From Janthinobacterium sp. 64 (GTDB taxonomy: Bacteria; Pseudomonadota; Gammaproteobacteria; Burkholderiales; Burkholderiaceae_D): a stretch of 64,000 bases of DNA. Every line of letters starts with the position of its first letter. Within the stretch, counting starts at the first letter, position 1. The stretch is taken from assembly GCF_002813325.1 (NCBI RefSeq), contig NZ_PHUG01000001.1, positions 4,836,001-4,900,000 of the forward strand. The letters run 5' to 3'. The position numbers and the translations under genes were made by a program. Of this stretch, positions 16,695 through 25,195 are shown one piece after another. Under the pieces are notes generated by a model that had not been told where the DNA came from, searched no databases, and saw only the letters and a list, made by a program, of their open reading frames with translations.

Positions 16695-17747
16695 TCACAC
16701 CACTTGCACATCCTTGTCCCGCAGCGTGATGTGCCAGCCCACGGCCTCCTGCATGATCAACTGGACGAACGCCGCCACCTGTTTTTCCAGTTCGCCGAGC
16801 ATCCCTGCCGGCGTCGCCAGCACCTGCTTTTCGAGCTCGCCGAGCGCTGCCACCATGTTCTTCGACTGTTCGGACAGCTTGTTGAATTCGCCGGCGGCGA
16901 GGATGCCGTGGCAGGTCGCAGCCAGCGCCGGGAATAGCGCTGCCAGCACCGAGAGCAGTGGGTGGTGCAGGAAGAAGTGCAGGCCGCAGGCGGCGAGCGT
17001 CAGGTAGAAGCACACCGTGGCCGTCGTGTGCACGCGGTGGTGGATGTGGTGGTAGCGATGCGAATTGTTGACGTGATAGGCATGCTGGTACCGCACCACG
17101 CTCAGAAAGTGGGCGCGGTAGGCGTCCACGTACGCCGGGTTGGTGGCGGCGACCGGGCAGCGCTCCGCCAGCGCGCGCAGCGTCGTGGCGGTCTCCGCGT
17201 GATCCGGCCCCGCGCCTTTCAGGATGTCGTCCGCATACAGCACCTTGCCCGGGAAGCCCAACATCAGGTCGAAGTAGCGCACGTGTTCCGCGGCCAGCCT
17301 GGCCTGGCCCCAGCGGCGGCGCCAGCCTTGGCTCAGGTTGCGCAGTCCGAGGGCGCGCAGGCCCCGGATCACGCGGCCTTCGTGTTCGAGCTGGTCGCGG
17401 CCGTACCAGTGGATCAGCATGATCGCGACGATGCAGCTGATCTCCAGGATACTCAGCGGGATCGCCAGCACGTGCAGCATGTGCTGGGACAGTAGGCCGC
17501 TGAGCGGTACGAGCGCCAGCACCACGGCGGCGAAGCCCAGCGCGAAGTTCAGCAGGAAGGCGCCGCGGTAGCGGTTGCCGTAGATGCCGGCTTCCGCCTC
17601 GAAGTCGCGTGGTGCGACGAGCAGCGGCGCGCCCGTCAGCGGTACCATCGCCGGCGACGGCACCACCGGCTTGCCGCCGAGGCGGTCGCGGAACGCGAAG
17701 AAGACTTTGGCGTAGAGACGGTCGATGGAGTTGGGTTTGTGGGTCAA
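16695..17747 (-). CDS. Four-helix membrane protein with SLATT-like C-terminus (candidate effector)
   Basis: This protein is about 350 residues long. Predicted helices lie at about residues 62-86, 92-114, 241-261 and 264-285, that is, two hairpins. A histidine-rich stretch precedes the second hairpin (H222, H225, H230, H233, H234, H236, H237, H240). After the last helix comes a long amphipathic region containing LGELEKQV twice (302-309 and 317-324), and a tail QEAVGWHITLRDKDVQVV. A hairpin followed by a coiled cytosolic helix and a terminal W-x-x-x-x-R-D motif resembles SLATT-type membrane domains found in conflict systems as pore-forming effectors. No ATG fits; TTG at 17747 is the likely start, 33 bp after a TATAAT box. 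It diverges from the small-protein/STAND pair. Confidence 0.66.
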   Translation of the reverse strand: MTHKPNSIDRLYAKVFFAFRDRLGGKPVVPSPAMVPLTGAPLLVAPRDFEAEAGIYGNRYRGAFLLNFALGFAAVVLALVPLSGLLSQHMLHVLAIPLSILEISCIVAIMLIHWYGRDQLEHEGRVIRGLRALGLRNLSQGWRRRWGQARLAAEHVRYFDLMLGFPGKVLYADDILKGAGPDHAETATTLRALAERCPVAATNPAYVDAYRAHFLSVVRYQHAYHVNNSHRYHHIHHRVHTTATVCFYLTLAACGLHFFLHHPLLSVLAALFPALAATCHGILAAGEFNKLSEQSKNMVAALGELEKQVLATPAGMLGELEKQVAAFVQLIMQEAVGWHITLRDKDVQVV

Positions 17748-17779
17748 GTGGCACCGGTTGGCAGGATGAGAGAGATTCC

Positions 17780-17785
17780 ATTATA
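17780..17785 (-). promoter_or_regulatory. Consensus -10 box for the SLATT-like gene
   Basis: The reverse strand reads TATAAT here, with TTATTG 17 bp upstream as a weak -35. An ATG overlaps this box but would be untranscribed, which supports the TTG start at 17747. The local 17750-17850 stretch is AT-richer than both flanks and is the shared control region of the divergent locus. Confidence 0.5.
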
Positions 17786-17850
17786 GTCAGGTTTATGCCT
17801 TACAATAAATGTCAACAGCGTCGCTGTATTTTTTTCGATCGGGACCATGC

Positions 17851-18279
17851 ATGAACGCGAGCGACACAGACATCACCACCTGGCCGGACGTGCGCGAGGC
17901 CTGCAAGCTGCCCGTGCCGGTGGATGTCCGTTTCGCGGCGGCGGCAGGCATCTGCGACACGCTGGAAGGACCCGTGTCCTTCGCGCCGGGCGATCCGGTC
18001 CTGACCGGCACGCGAGGCGAACACTGGACCATGCAACGCGCGCGCTTCGACCGCACGTACGAGCCGCTGCCCGGCACGTGCGGCGGCGAGGACGGCGATT
18101 ATCGCAAGCGGCCCGCCACAGTTCATGCGGTGCGCCTGCAGTCCCCGGCGGACATCGCGCTGGGCAGCGGCAACGGCGTGCTGCACGGCGAGGTCGGCGA
18201 CTGGCTGGTACAGTACGGGCCGGGCGATTTCGGCATCGTCGCCGCGGCAATCTTCGACGAAACCTACCGCTTTCTCTGA
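17851..18279 (+). CDS. Small protein with two copies of a PGDF/PGDY-like domain
   Basis: This 142-residue protein has two similar halves. The first contains GDPVLTG, then GEHWTMQRARFDRTY (56-70). The second contains GDWLV (116-120), PGDFGIV (124-130) and AAIFDETY (132-139). Each half ends in the pattern [WF]-x(n)-F-[DE]-x-[TR]-Y. A third, more diverged copy forms residues 81-95 of the STAND protein encoded next (GQLWRVPAAVFERYF). No enzyme motif or signal peptide was seen. The ATG at 17851 follows CGGGA by about 8 bp; an upstream in-frame ATG at 17809 lies in the promoter region. It is co-directional with the STAND gene (69-bp gap). A regulatory or sensor partner is the likeliest role. Confidence 0.66.
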   Translation: MNASDTDITTWPDVREACKLPVPVDVRFAAAAGICDTLEGPVSFAPGDPVLTGTRGEHWTMQRARFDRTYEPLPGTCGGEDGDYRKRPATVHAVRLQSPADIALGSGNGVLHGEVGDWLVQYGPGDFGIVAAAIFDETYRFL

Positions 18280-18348
18280 AAGCGGAACGACGGCCATGCA
18301 CGGTAACGGCGCGGCCAAACGATCCATCCAACGCCCCGAATTCCACCC

Positions 18349-21300
18349 ATGTCCCTTTCACTGATCGCCTGGAATCCTCGTCTCGACCTGCGCGCACAGC
18401 CGCTCGCCGATTATTGCTATCCGCAGGCCGCATCGGCCGACCCGATGCCCACCGATCTCGCCGTCGTGCGGGACCGGCCAGGCAACGCGCCGCTGCTGGC
18501 CTGCGCGGTGGCAGACCTGCCTGCGGACGCGGCTGATGCGCTGCCGGCCGGTGGCGAGCCGGACGACCGTCTGCTGCAGCCTGCGCCTGGCCAGTTGTGG
18601 CGCGTGCCGGCCGCCGTCTTCGAGCGGTATTTCAGGATCGATACCGCGCTGGACCCGCATATCCGCGTGTTCCTCTCGTCCACGTTCCGCGACATGCTAG
18701 CCGAGCGCAACTTCCTGGCGACGCAGGTGCTGCCGGCGGTGCGACAGCTGTGCGTGCTGCGCGGCGTGCAGTTCACCGAGATCGACCTGCGCTGGGGCAT
18801 TACGGAAGAAGAGGCGCGGCGCGGCGACGTCACGCACCTGTGCCTGCGCGAGATCGATCTGAGCCGCGAGTCGCGGCCGTTCTTCGTCGGCCTGTGCGGT
18901 GAACGCTACGGCTGGGTGCCGGGCGCGCAGATGGTCGGCGCGGTGCTCGATACGCATGACTTCGGCGCCGCGCTGCCCGAGGCGCTGCTTGAGGCGTCCG
19001 TGACCGAGCTCGAATTCCTGTACGGCCCGCTGCGCGACATGGCGTGCGGGAATGGCGCGCTGGTTTACCTGCGCAGCCCGGACCTGACGATGGAGCTGGC
19101 AAAGGCATCCAGAGCGGACGGTACGCCGTTCGAGGAGCTGGTCGCCGGCTTCGGCGAAAGCACGCCGGCCGCACGGGCGGCGCAGGCATCGCTGAAGGCG
19201 CGGCTGCGCGACGCGCACCTCGTGCGGATCGACGGCTATCGCACGGTCGCGCAGGCCGCCGAGGACATTCAGCGCATGCTGTTCGCGGAAGTCGAGCGCC
19301 TGAACCGCGGTGCGCCCAGCATGCCGCAATGGCTGATCGCGAAGCGCCTGGCTGAGCATGCGATGCCGCGCGCCGCCGAGGCGGCGTGGCTGTCCGGATG
19401 GGTTTCCCGGCCGACCGCAGGCGGCGCGGACAATCTGCTGCTGCTCGCCGGCGAGGCCGGCATCGGCAAGTCGTCGCTGCTGGCGTACTGGATGCGCGAC
19501 CACGGCCGCGCGCATCCGGACGTGACGTTCCTGTTCTACCCATTCGTCGGCGGGGGCGGCTCGACGCCGCTGGAATTCATCCATTTCATGTTGCAGGCGC
19601 TGCACATCAACGGCGACGAGTTCGCTTCGCTGAAAGCGGAGCACATTGACGTGCAGGTCGCCGTGCTGCACCAGTTGCTCGCCGCGAGGGAGGCGCCGCT
19701 GGTCGTCATCGCGGATGGCATCGAGGTGTTGGGCGACGAGCGGCAGACGTCGCTACAGTGGATTCCCGCCGGGCTGGCGTCGCAAGTGAAACTGGTGATG
19801 TCGAGCAGCCTCCCGGAACACGAGGCCAGCCTGGCCAAACGCGGCTTCACGGTGCGCCGCCTGGCGGGGTTCGACGAAGCTGAGGCGGACGCCTTCATCT
19901 CGCATTACCTGGCGCGCTTCGGCAAGCGCCTGCCGGAGGATTCGCGCAGCCAGCTGGCCACCGCGCGGCTTGGCGGCAATCCGCAGTTCCTGCGCATCGT
20001 GCTGGACGAACTGCGTTTGGACGCCAGCCACGAAGGTCTTGGCGAACGGCTTGCATCGTTCGCGGTCTGCGCAACGCGCCGTGAGCTGTGCGTGGCGATC
20101 GTCGCCAGCTGGCGGCAACGCGCGCTTGCGAGCGGCTTTGAGGCGAACTTCCTGCACACCATCCGCGAGCTGCTGGCGAGCGTCGACGGCTTGCCGGAAC
20201 CGGTGCTGCGCCACCGCCTCGGCTTGACGAATGCGGATGCGTCGCGCGTGCTTGGTTTCGTGTATGCGCACTTTCTGCGGCCGGGCGGCCGAATAGGCAT
20301 CCCGGACGGCGATTGGCGTCAGGCGCTGGTCGGCCTGCTTGGGGCGACGCCGGCGGACATCGTCTCATGGCGCATGGCGCTCGTCGAGGCGCTGTGCGCC
20401 ATGCCGCAGGATCTCGTCGAGCCGAAGTTCGCCGCGTATGAATTCGCGCGGCAGTTCGTGACGGTGCTGCGCCAAGGCGCGCCGGCCGACCGCTTGCGCC
20501 ACCTCGCCTGGATCAAGGCGATCGCCTTCGAGCGCGGGCGGATCTGGCCGATCGTCGAACACGCGAACGAGAATTTGCCTATCCTGTGGGGCGCGCTCGG
20601 CACGGACCGCGAGGCGTTCGATGAAGCGTTTGCGGCATGCGCGGCCAATGCGGCGGCCGGCTCGATTGATCGCGAGGCGCTGGAAAATGCCGTGTTCGTG
20701 CTGCTCGAATACCAGATTTTCTGGCGTGCCGCGCGGGCTTGCGGCCGGCTGGCACTGGACGCCGCCGTGGCCGTGAACGACGAGCAAAGCGTGCGCGCCT
20801 GCGCCGAGATGCTGCTGAAGTCCCTGGCGCAGGACGCGCTCGCGTTTCGCCAGGAGGCCGAGGGACTGATGCATGTGCTGGTCGACGGCCTGGGCGATCG
20901 CTCTGGCGTGCCGATCACGCTGGCGCGCCAGGCGGCCGAGGCGCAGCGCCTGTTCGCCAAGGTGGCGCTCGAATGCGGCGAATTCGAATTGGCCGGGCAT
21001 TTCGCGCGGCAGGCTTCCCTCGAATACCACCTGCTGGTGGAGCGCCTATCGGAGGACGATGAGCAGGGCGGCGTCACGCGCGAGCTGCTGTCGAGTACCG
21101 CGCACGCGGACAACGTCGCCGCGCGGGTGCTGCGCGAGATGAAGCGGGCGGACGAATCCCAGGCCTTCTACCACTCGGCGATCAGCTTGTGGTCCCTTGC
21201 GTTCTCGACCGACAATGCGCGCGTACTGACGGCCCAGTATGAGCGGGCGGACGTGTTGATCGACTGTGGTCCCGAGCACTATCCAGAAGCTCGCGCCCTG

Positions 21301-22239
21301 CTGGAGATGGTGATCGCGCAATCGGAGATCATCGGCACGGGTGGTGGCCACAATACGCTGTACGAAGCGTACCGCTCGCTGCGCAAGCTGTACGACCGCG
21401 AGGGGCGCTACGACCTTGCGGTCGCGGCCATCGAGAAGGCGATCGCATTGCAGCAGCAGACGGACGACTACGTGGAAGGCGATGAAATCGGCCTGGTCTA
21501 CGATTACGGGCTGACGCTGTTCCGCGCGGAGCGGTATCGCGAAACGCTGCGGCAGGGCGTAAAGGTCGTACGCATCAGCCTCGCGTCTCGCCGGCCGAGC
21601 GAGCTGCAGATGCTGGCCGGGTCGGCCGGGCTGCTGCAGATAAGCCTCGACCGGCTCGAGGAACACACATTGCTGTTCTTTCTGATGCGGGCGGCGAACG
21701 TGGAAATCGAACATCGCCACCGCAGCGGCGGAATGCCCGAGAGCCGGGCCGTGCGTCTGTGGCGCCAGGGGACTGCCGACATGGAAAGCCAGATGGCCCA
21801 GGAGCTGCGGGACGTGCCGATTCCGCCGCTGACCGAGGTGCTAGGAAGGATAGATGCATATCTGTCGGGCACGGATACCGGTGGCGGATCCGCTGGCAAG
21901 TCAACGGCCGATGCTGGCTCCAGCATCGCTAGCTCATCCCTGCCACCGGCAGGCGGCACAGCGCCACGGCCGCAACAGCCGCCACGGCCGCAACAGCCGC
22001 TCGGCATCGTCGCGAAGTCGGGTCAGCGCTGTCCCGAAGATGGTGTCTGGCACGCCACTCTGCCAGCCGGCGTGACGGCCTCCCACACGAAGCGGCAGTT
22101 CCGCAGCGGCGAGACGTTGCCGGACCTCGAACTCATCAAGTCGCGCCCGCTGCGCTGGCTGGACCTGATGCTGGGGGAGCGCACCGAGATGCGTGGCGTG
22201 GAATGGACGCTGGCGGACTATCTGCCGCCGAGGCATTGA
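18349..22239 (+). CDS. DUF4062-STAND NTPase with C-terminal helical repeats
   Basis: This is a 1296-residue signalling NTPase. Residues 1-100 hold a PGDF-like segment shared with the small upstream protein. Residues 104-190 are a DUF4062 domain (HIRVFLSSTFRDMLAERNF ... EIDLRWGITEEEA ... GLCGERYGW), a TIR-related fold also found at the N-terminus of eukaryotic STAND proteins. A NACHT/AAA module follows with Walker A GEAGIGKS (368-375) and the Walker B-like LVVIADGIEVL. From about 750 to 1150 the protein is helical and TPR-like. A Pro/Gln-rich linker (about 1205-1217) leads to a terminal domain with GQRCPEDGVW (1225-1234). The tripartite layout matches STAND immune sensors: effector or adaptor, NTPase, ligand-sensing repeats. 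The ligand and output are unknown. Confidence 0.86.
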   Translation: MSLSLIAWNPRLDLRAQPLADYCYPQAASADPMPTDLAVVRDRPGNAPLLACAVADLPADAADALPAGGEPDDRLLQPAPGQLWRVPAAVFERYFRIDTALDPHIRVFLSSTFRDMLAERNFLATQVLPAVRQLCVLRGVQFTEIDLRWGITEEEARRGDVTHLCLREIDLSRESRPFFVGLCGERYGWVPGAQMVGAVLDTHDFGAALPEALLEASVTELEFLYGPLRDMACGNGALVYLRSPDLTMELAKASRADGTPFEELVAGFGESTPAARAAQASLKARLRDAHLVRIDGYRTVAQAAEDIQRMLFAEVERLNRGAPSMPQWLIAKRLAEHAMPRAAEAAWLSGWVSRPTAGGADNLLLLAGEAGIGKSSLLAYWMRDHGRAHPDVTFLFYPFVGGGGSTPLEFIHFMLQALHINGDEFASLKAEHIDVQVAVLHQLLAAREAPLVVIADGIEVLGDERQTSLQWIPAGLASQVKLVMSSSLPEHEASLAKRGFTVRRLAGFDEAEADAFISHYLARFGKRLPEDSRSQLATARLGGNPQFLRIVLDELRLDASHEGLGERLASFAVCATRRELCVAIVASWRQRALASGFEANFLHTIRELLASVDGLPEPVLRHRLGLTNADASRVLGFVYAHFLRPGGRIGIPDGDWRQALVGLLGATPADIVSWRMALVEALCAMPQDLVEPKFAAYEFARQFVTVLRQGAPADRLRHLAWIKAIAFERGRIWPIVEHANENLPILWGALGTDREAFDEAFAACAANAAAGSIDREALENAVFVLLEYQIFWRAARACGRLALDAAVAVNDEQSVRACAEMLLKSLAQDALAFRQEAEGLMHVLVDGLGDRSGVPITLARQAAEAQRLFAKVALECGEFELAGHFARQASLEYHLLVERLSEDDEQGGVTRELLSSTAHADNVAARVLREMKRADESQAFYHSAISLWSLAFSTDNARVLTAQYERADVLIDCGPEHYPEARALLEMVIAQSEIIGTGGGHNTLYEAYRSLRKLYDREGRYDLAVAAIEKAIALQQQTDDYVEGDEIGLVYDYGLTLFRAERYRETLRQGVKVVRISLASRRPSELQMLAGSAGLLQISLDRLEEHTLLFFLMRAANVEIEHRHRSGGMPESRAVRLWRQGTADMESQMAQELRDVPIPPLTEVLGRIDAYLSGTDTGGGSAGKSTADAGSSIASSSLPPAGGTAPRPQQPPRPQQPLGIVAKSGQRCPEDGVWHATLPAGVTASHTKRQFRSGETLPDLELIKSRPLRWLDLMLGERTEMRGVEWTLADYLPPRH
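21963..21998 (+). repeat. Two tandem 18-bp repeats inside the STAND gene
   Basis: GCCACGGCCGCAACAGCC occurs at 21963-21980 and again at 21981-21998. It encodes a repeated PRPQQP motif in the linker before the C-terminal domain. The unit is a multiple of three, so copy number can vary without changing the frame. Confidence 0.9.
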
Positions 22240-22455
22240 ATCGACGTATGCAGGCGGCTGGCCTGCGAGGTCACCGCGTGCGTGCATGACCGGCTGCGTG
22301 CTGTTGAAGTCGGAGAGGTGTGTCGGCCCGAGAAATCGAAAGATACAGCGCCCCTCAGGAGTCGCTTCCCTCATTTGCCACGAAAGGGAAGGGCGAAAAA
22401 CCGTCAAAACCACATTTGTGAAACCTGAAAAAACCTTGATTTAGCAGGGAATTCT

Positions 22456-22532
22456 TGGTCGGGGTGAGAGGATTCGAACCTCCGGCCTCTGCGTCCCGAA
22501 CGCAGCGCTCTACCAGGCTGAGCCACACCCCG
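22456..22532 (-). tRNA. tRNA-Pro, anticodon CGG, CCA encoded
   Basis: The reverse strand gives a complete 77-nt cloverleaf. The acceptor is CGGGGTG/CACCCCG, the D arm GGCTCAGCCTGGTAGAGC, the anticodon stem CTGCG/CGCAG with loop TTCGGGA, and the T loop GGTTCGAATCC. The end is A-CCA. The CGG anticodon reads proline CCG. It marks the right edge of the accessory stretch that starts near 13 kb; tRNA 3' ends are frequent integration points. Confidence 0.96.
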
Positions 22533-22606
22533 CTTTCCTTCATTACAGCAGATGGCGGGGCGGCTTTCAAGCGGCTGCATCAAGGTATATTTCGGTCTAT
22601 TCCGGT

Positions 22607-24700
22607 CTATTTCTTTTCCTGCTGGGCCTTCTTGATTTCCGCTTCGCTGACTTTTTTTGCCGGTGCATTCGTTGCCGGTGAAGTCGGCGCCTTGCGCGTG
22701 GCGTTCGCTTGCGCCATGACGGCGGCGCAGTCCGTATCGGGCGCCTTGTCGACGTTGACCAGTGGCAGCAGGGCGGCCAGCGGCGTGACGACGGTGGCCA
22801 GCGCCACGGCGGCGCCGGCTTTCAGGGCCAGCGGACCTTTTTGCGGGCCCACGTCCGGGTTCTTGAACGTGCCTTTCGCGTACAGCGGCGTGCGCAAGGT
22901 GATGATGCGGGCGCCCTTGGTGCGGGGGCGCACGTCGAGGTCCAGGGTTTCGGTGGCCAGGTTGACGTTGCCCGTGACATTCACGACGGCCGTGTCCGTG
23001 TCGAGCACGAAGCGGCGCACGTCGGCCTGACCATTCGTGACGGCGAAGTCGCTGGCCAGGCAATTCAGGTGGACTTGCTTGTCGCCGAATATTTTCACGA
23101 AGACGGCGTTGGCCAGGTTCAGGCCGGCCAGTTCCAGCATGAACTGGCTGACGGAGCCTTCGCTGACGGTGGCCGCCAGCTCGCCATTGGCGCTGGCCAG
23201 CATGGCGGAAATGGAGTTGCCGTGGCCCGTCAGTGCCGCGTCGCCATACACTTCGCCAAAACTTGCTTGCATCGATTGCAGCTTCGGAAACAGCTCGCGT
23301 ATCTTGAGGTGGCGGGCCGCTACCTTGGCTTGCGCGGCGATGGTTTTTTGACGGCCATCGAGCGTGATGTTCGAGGTGATGTCGCCACCGGCCATGCCAA
23401 AGTTAAGCGGCGTCAGACTCAGTACCTTGTCTTTCATGTGGATGTTGGCGACGACATCGTTGAGCGGGATATCGTGCGTGCGCACCAGTTTCTTGCCCTT
23501 GAATTTCACGTCGGCGTCGAGCGCATTCCATTTGGCCGTGTTGAACTGTTCCACGGGCAAGGCTTTGTTGTCGGGCTGCACGGGCGACTTGCCGCGCGCC
23601 TGTTTCTGCGCATTGCTGTCGGCGCCGATGGTGGGGCCCAGGTCTTCCAGGCGCAACTGCTGCGACGTTACTTCGCCACGCAGCAGGGGGCGCGGCTGGC
23701 GCGGCAAATACTGCAGGGTGCCGGCCAGGTCGCTCTGGCCCACCGTGCCCTTGAAGTGTTGATAGGTCCAGGTCCAGCTGGCGCCATCCTTCTTGCCCAG
23801 CAAGCGGCCCTTGGTGGCGTAGTCCGGCGTTTCCGGCAGCAACACGCCCGTCAGCGGGTACAGGTCGGCCATGCTGGCGCCAGCCAGGCTCAGCTGCAAA
23901 TCGATGCCGGACAGCGAGCGCGGGTCCGTCAGGGTGCCGGCGATGCTGGCCTTGTTCTTGCCCAGCACGGCATGCGCCTGCACGGGATAGACGGTGTTGC
24001 TGTCGGTCAGGGACAGCACGGCGCCCGCCTTGCCGCCGCCCGTCACGGGCGCCTTGCGGTAGCTGCCGCCCAGGGAAAATTCAATGCCGTATTTCTGCAC
24101 GGGGGCGCTGTCTGGCGCGTCGCCCGGCGTGGCGTCGGGTGCCGTCGAGCTGACCTTGGCGCGCAAGTCCAGGTCCAGTCCCTCGTCGAGGTAACGGATG
24201 GCGCCGTCGCCAAAGGCCATGCGCTGGATTTCCACGTCCCATGCCGAAGGACCGTTGTCTTTCAGGGTCCAGCTATTGCTGCCGTCGGCGCGCTGCTGCA
24301 GGGCGATCTGCGGCGCCTCCAGCGCCAGGTCCGTCAGTACCACGCGATGCTGCAGCAGGGGCAGCGGGTGGAGGGCCACGTCGATGCGTTTCGCGCTGGC
24401 CAGTTGCGGGCCGGCCGTGGCCCAGTCCGGGTTACTCATGCGCACGTCCTGCGCGCTGATGACAGGACGGGGCACATAGCGGCGCCAGCCCGGCTCCGTT
24501 TTGAGGCCTTGCTTCCATTTCACTTGCAAATCGCCGCCGATGACGAAGCTGCGGCCCGTGCTTTCCGATACCTTCTCGTTGATGTAGGGGCGGGCGCGGT
24601 TCCAGTCGAAGGTCAGCACGACGATGGCGAGCAGGGCCAGCAGGGCCAGCAGGGCGGCCAGGCTCCAGCCGAGGATTTTCAAGGGTGTCGAGCGTGTCAT
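22607..24700 (-). CDS. AsmA-family inner-membrane protein
   Basis: This 697-residue protein has one N-terminal membrane helix (about 9-29), followed by the AsmA opening FDWNRARPYINEKVSESTGR and a periplasmic, beta-rich body. The C-terminal AsmA_2-type region includes LDLDVRPRTKGARIITLRTP and LYAKGTFKNPDVGP. Such bridge-like proteins are linked to lipid transport between the membranes and outer-membrane homeostasis. The last residues are Lys/Ala-rich. It is a single gene between tRNA-Pro and the divergent ars operon. Confidence 0.85.
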   Translation of the reverse strand: MTRSTPLKILGWSLAALLALLALLAIVVLTFDWNRARPYINEKVSESTGRSFVIGGDLQVKWKQGLKTEPGWRRYVPRPVISAQDVRMSNPDWATAGPQLASAKRIDVALHPLPLLQHRVVLTDLALEAPQIALQQRADGSNSWTLKDNGPSAWDVEIQRMAFGDGAIRYLDEGLDLDLRAKVSSTAPDATPGDAPDSAPVQKYGIEFSLGGSYRKAPVTGGGKAGAVLSLTDSNTVYPVQAHAVLGKNKASIAGTLTDPRSLSGIDLQLSLAGASMADLYPLTGVLLPETPDYATKGRLLGKKDGASWTWTYQHFKGTVGQSDLAGTLQYLPRQPRPLLRGEVTSQQLRLEDLGPTIGADSNAQKQARGKSPVQPDNKALPVEQFNTAKWNALDADVKFKGKKLVRTHDIPLNDVVANIHMKDKVLSLTPLNFGMAGGDITSNITLDGRQKTIAAQAKVAARHLKIRELFPKLQSMQASFGEVYGDAALTGHGNSISAMLASANGELAATVSEGSVSQFMLELAGLNLANAVFVKIFGDKQVHLNCLASDFAVTNGQADVRRFVLDTDTAVVNVTGNVNLATETLDLDVRPRTKGARIITLRTPLYAKGTFKNPDVGPQKGPLALKAGAAVALATVVTPLAALLPLVNVDKAPDTDCAAVMAQANATRKAPTSPATNAPAKKVSEAEIKKAQQEKK

Positions 24701-24800
24701 GGGGATGCCAATCGCAGTGATTTGTCATCACGGTAGACCGATAGGCCCTGTCGGTCGGTGCGCTGGGTTACGTACGCACCGCGATTGCTGGCATTGATTC

Positions 24801-24826
24801 CATAATTCGATTATTATTGAAGTATG
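24801..24826. promoter_or_regulatory. Imperfect palindrome overlapping the arsR start
   Basis: CATAATTCGA (24801-24810) and TTGAAGTATG (24817-24826) match as an inverted repeat at 8 of 10 positions around TTATTA. The right arm contains the arsR ATG. Dyads of this type are where ArsR-family repressors bind, so this is a plausible autoregulatory operator. Confidence 0.5.
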
Positions 24827-25195
24827 GAAAATGAAAACGCAATGCCGCTGCAAGCGGGGCCGCTGACGAGCACGGCCGCCATCGCGGCGCTGGCGGCGCT
24901 GGCGCAGGAATCGCGTCTGGCCGTGTTCCGCCTGCTGGTGCAGACGGGGCCGCAGGGTATGGCCGCGACGAAAATCGCCGAGGCGCTGGCCATCGCGCCC
25001 TCGTCGCTGTCGTTTCACCTGAAGGAACTGGCGCACGCCGATCTGGTGACGGCGAGCAAGGCGGGCCGCTCCATCATCTATGCGGCCAACTATGCGGGCA
25101 TGAACGGCTTGCTGGCCTTTTTGACCGAAAACTGCTGCGCGGGCGCTTCTTGCTGCGTCAGCGAACCAAATTTACCGAAGGAAACGACGACATGA
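24824..25195 (+). CDS. arsR: ArsR-family transcriptional repressor
   Basis: This 123-residue winged-helix protein contains ESRLAVFRLLVQTGPQGM and the recognition-helix region IAPSSLSFHLKELAHADLV. A C-terminal cysteine cluster, NCCAGASCC, probably binds As(III). It is the first gene of arsR-arsC-arsH. No ribosome-binding site precedes the ATG at 24824, so the mRNA may be leaderless or start at the ATG at 24842. Its stop overlaps the arsC start by 4 bp. Confidence 0.9.
   Translation: MENENAMPLQAGPLTSTAAIAALAALAQESRLAVFRLLVQTGPQGMAATKIAEALAIAPSSLSFHLKELAHADLVTASKAGRSIIYAANYAGMNGLLAFLTENCCAGASCCVSEPNLPKETTT

Noticed and set aside
17809..17850. Upstream ATG for the small PGDF-like protein
   Set aside because: It lies in the AT-rich shared promoter region; the ATG at 17851 has a better upstream site.
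21963..21998. Tandem repeat as a CRISPR fragment
   Set aside because: The units are contiguous without spacers, in frame within a coding linker, and no other copies or cas genes were seen.
22456..22532. Direct repeat of the tRNA 3' end as an attachment site elsewhere in the window
   Set aside because: None was found by eye on either side and no integrase gene is present, so an integrated element cannot be claimed.
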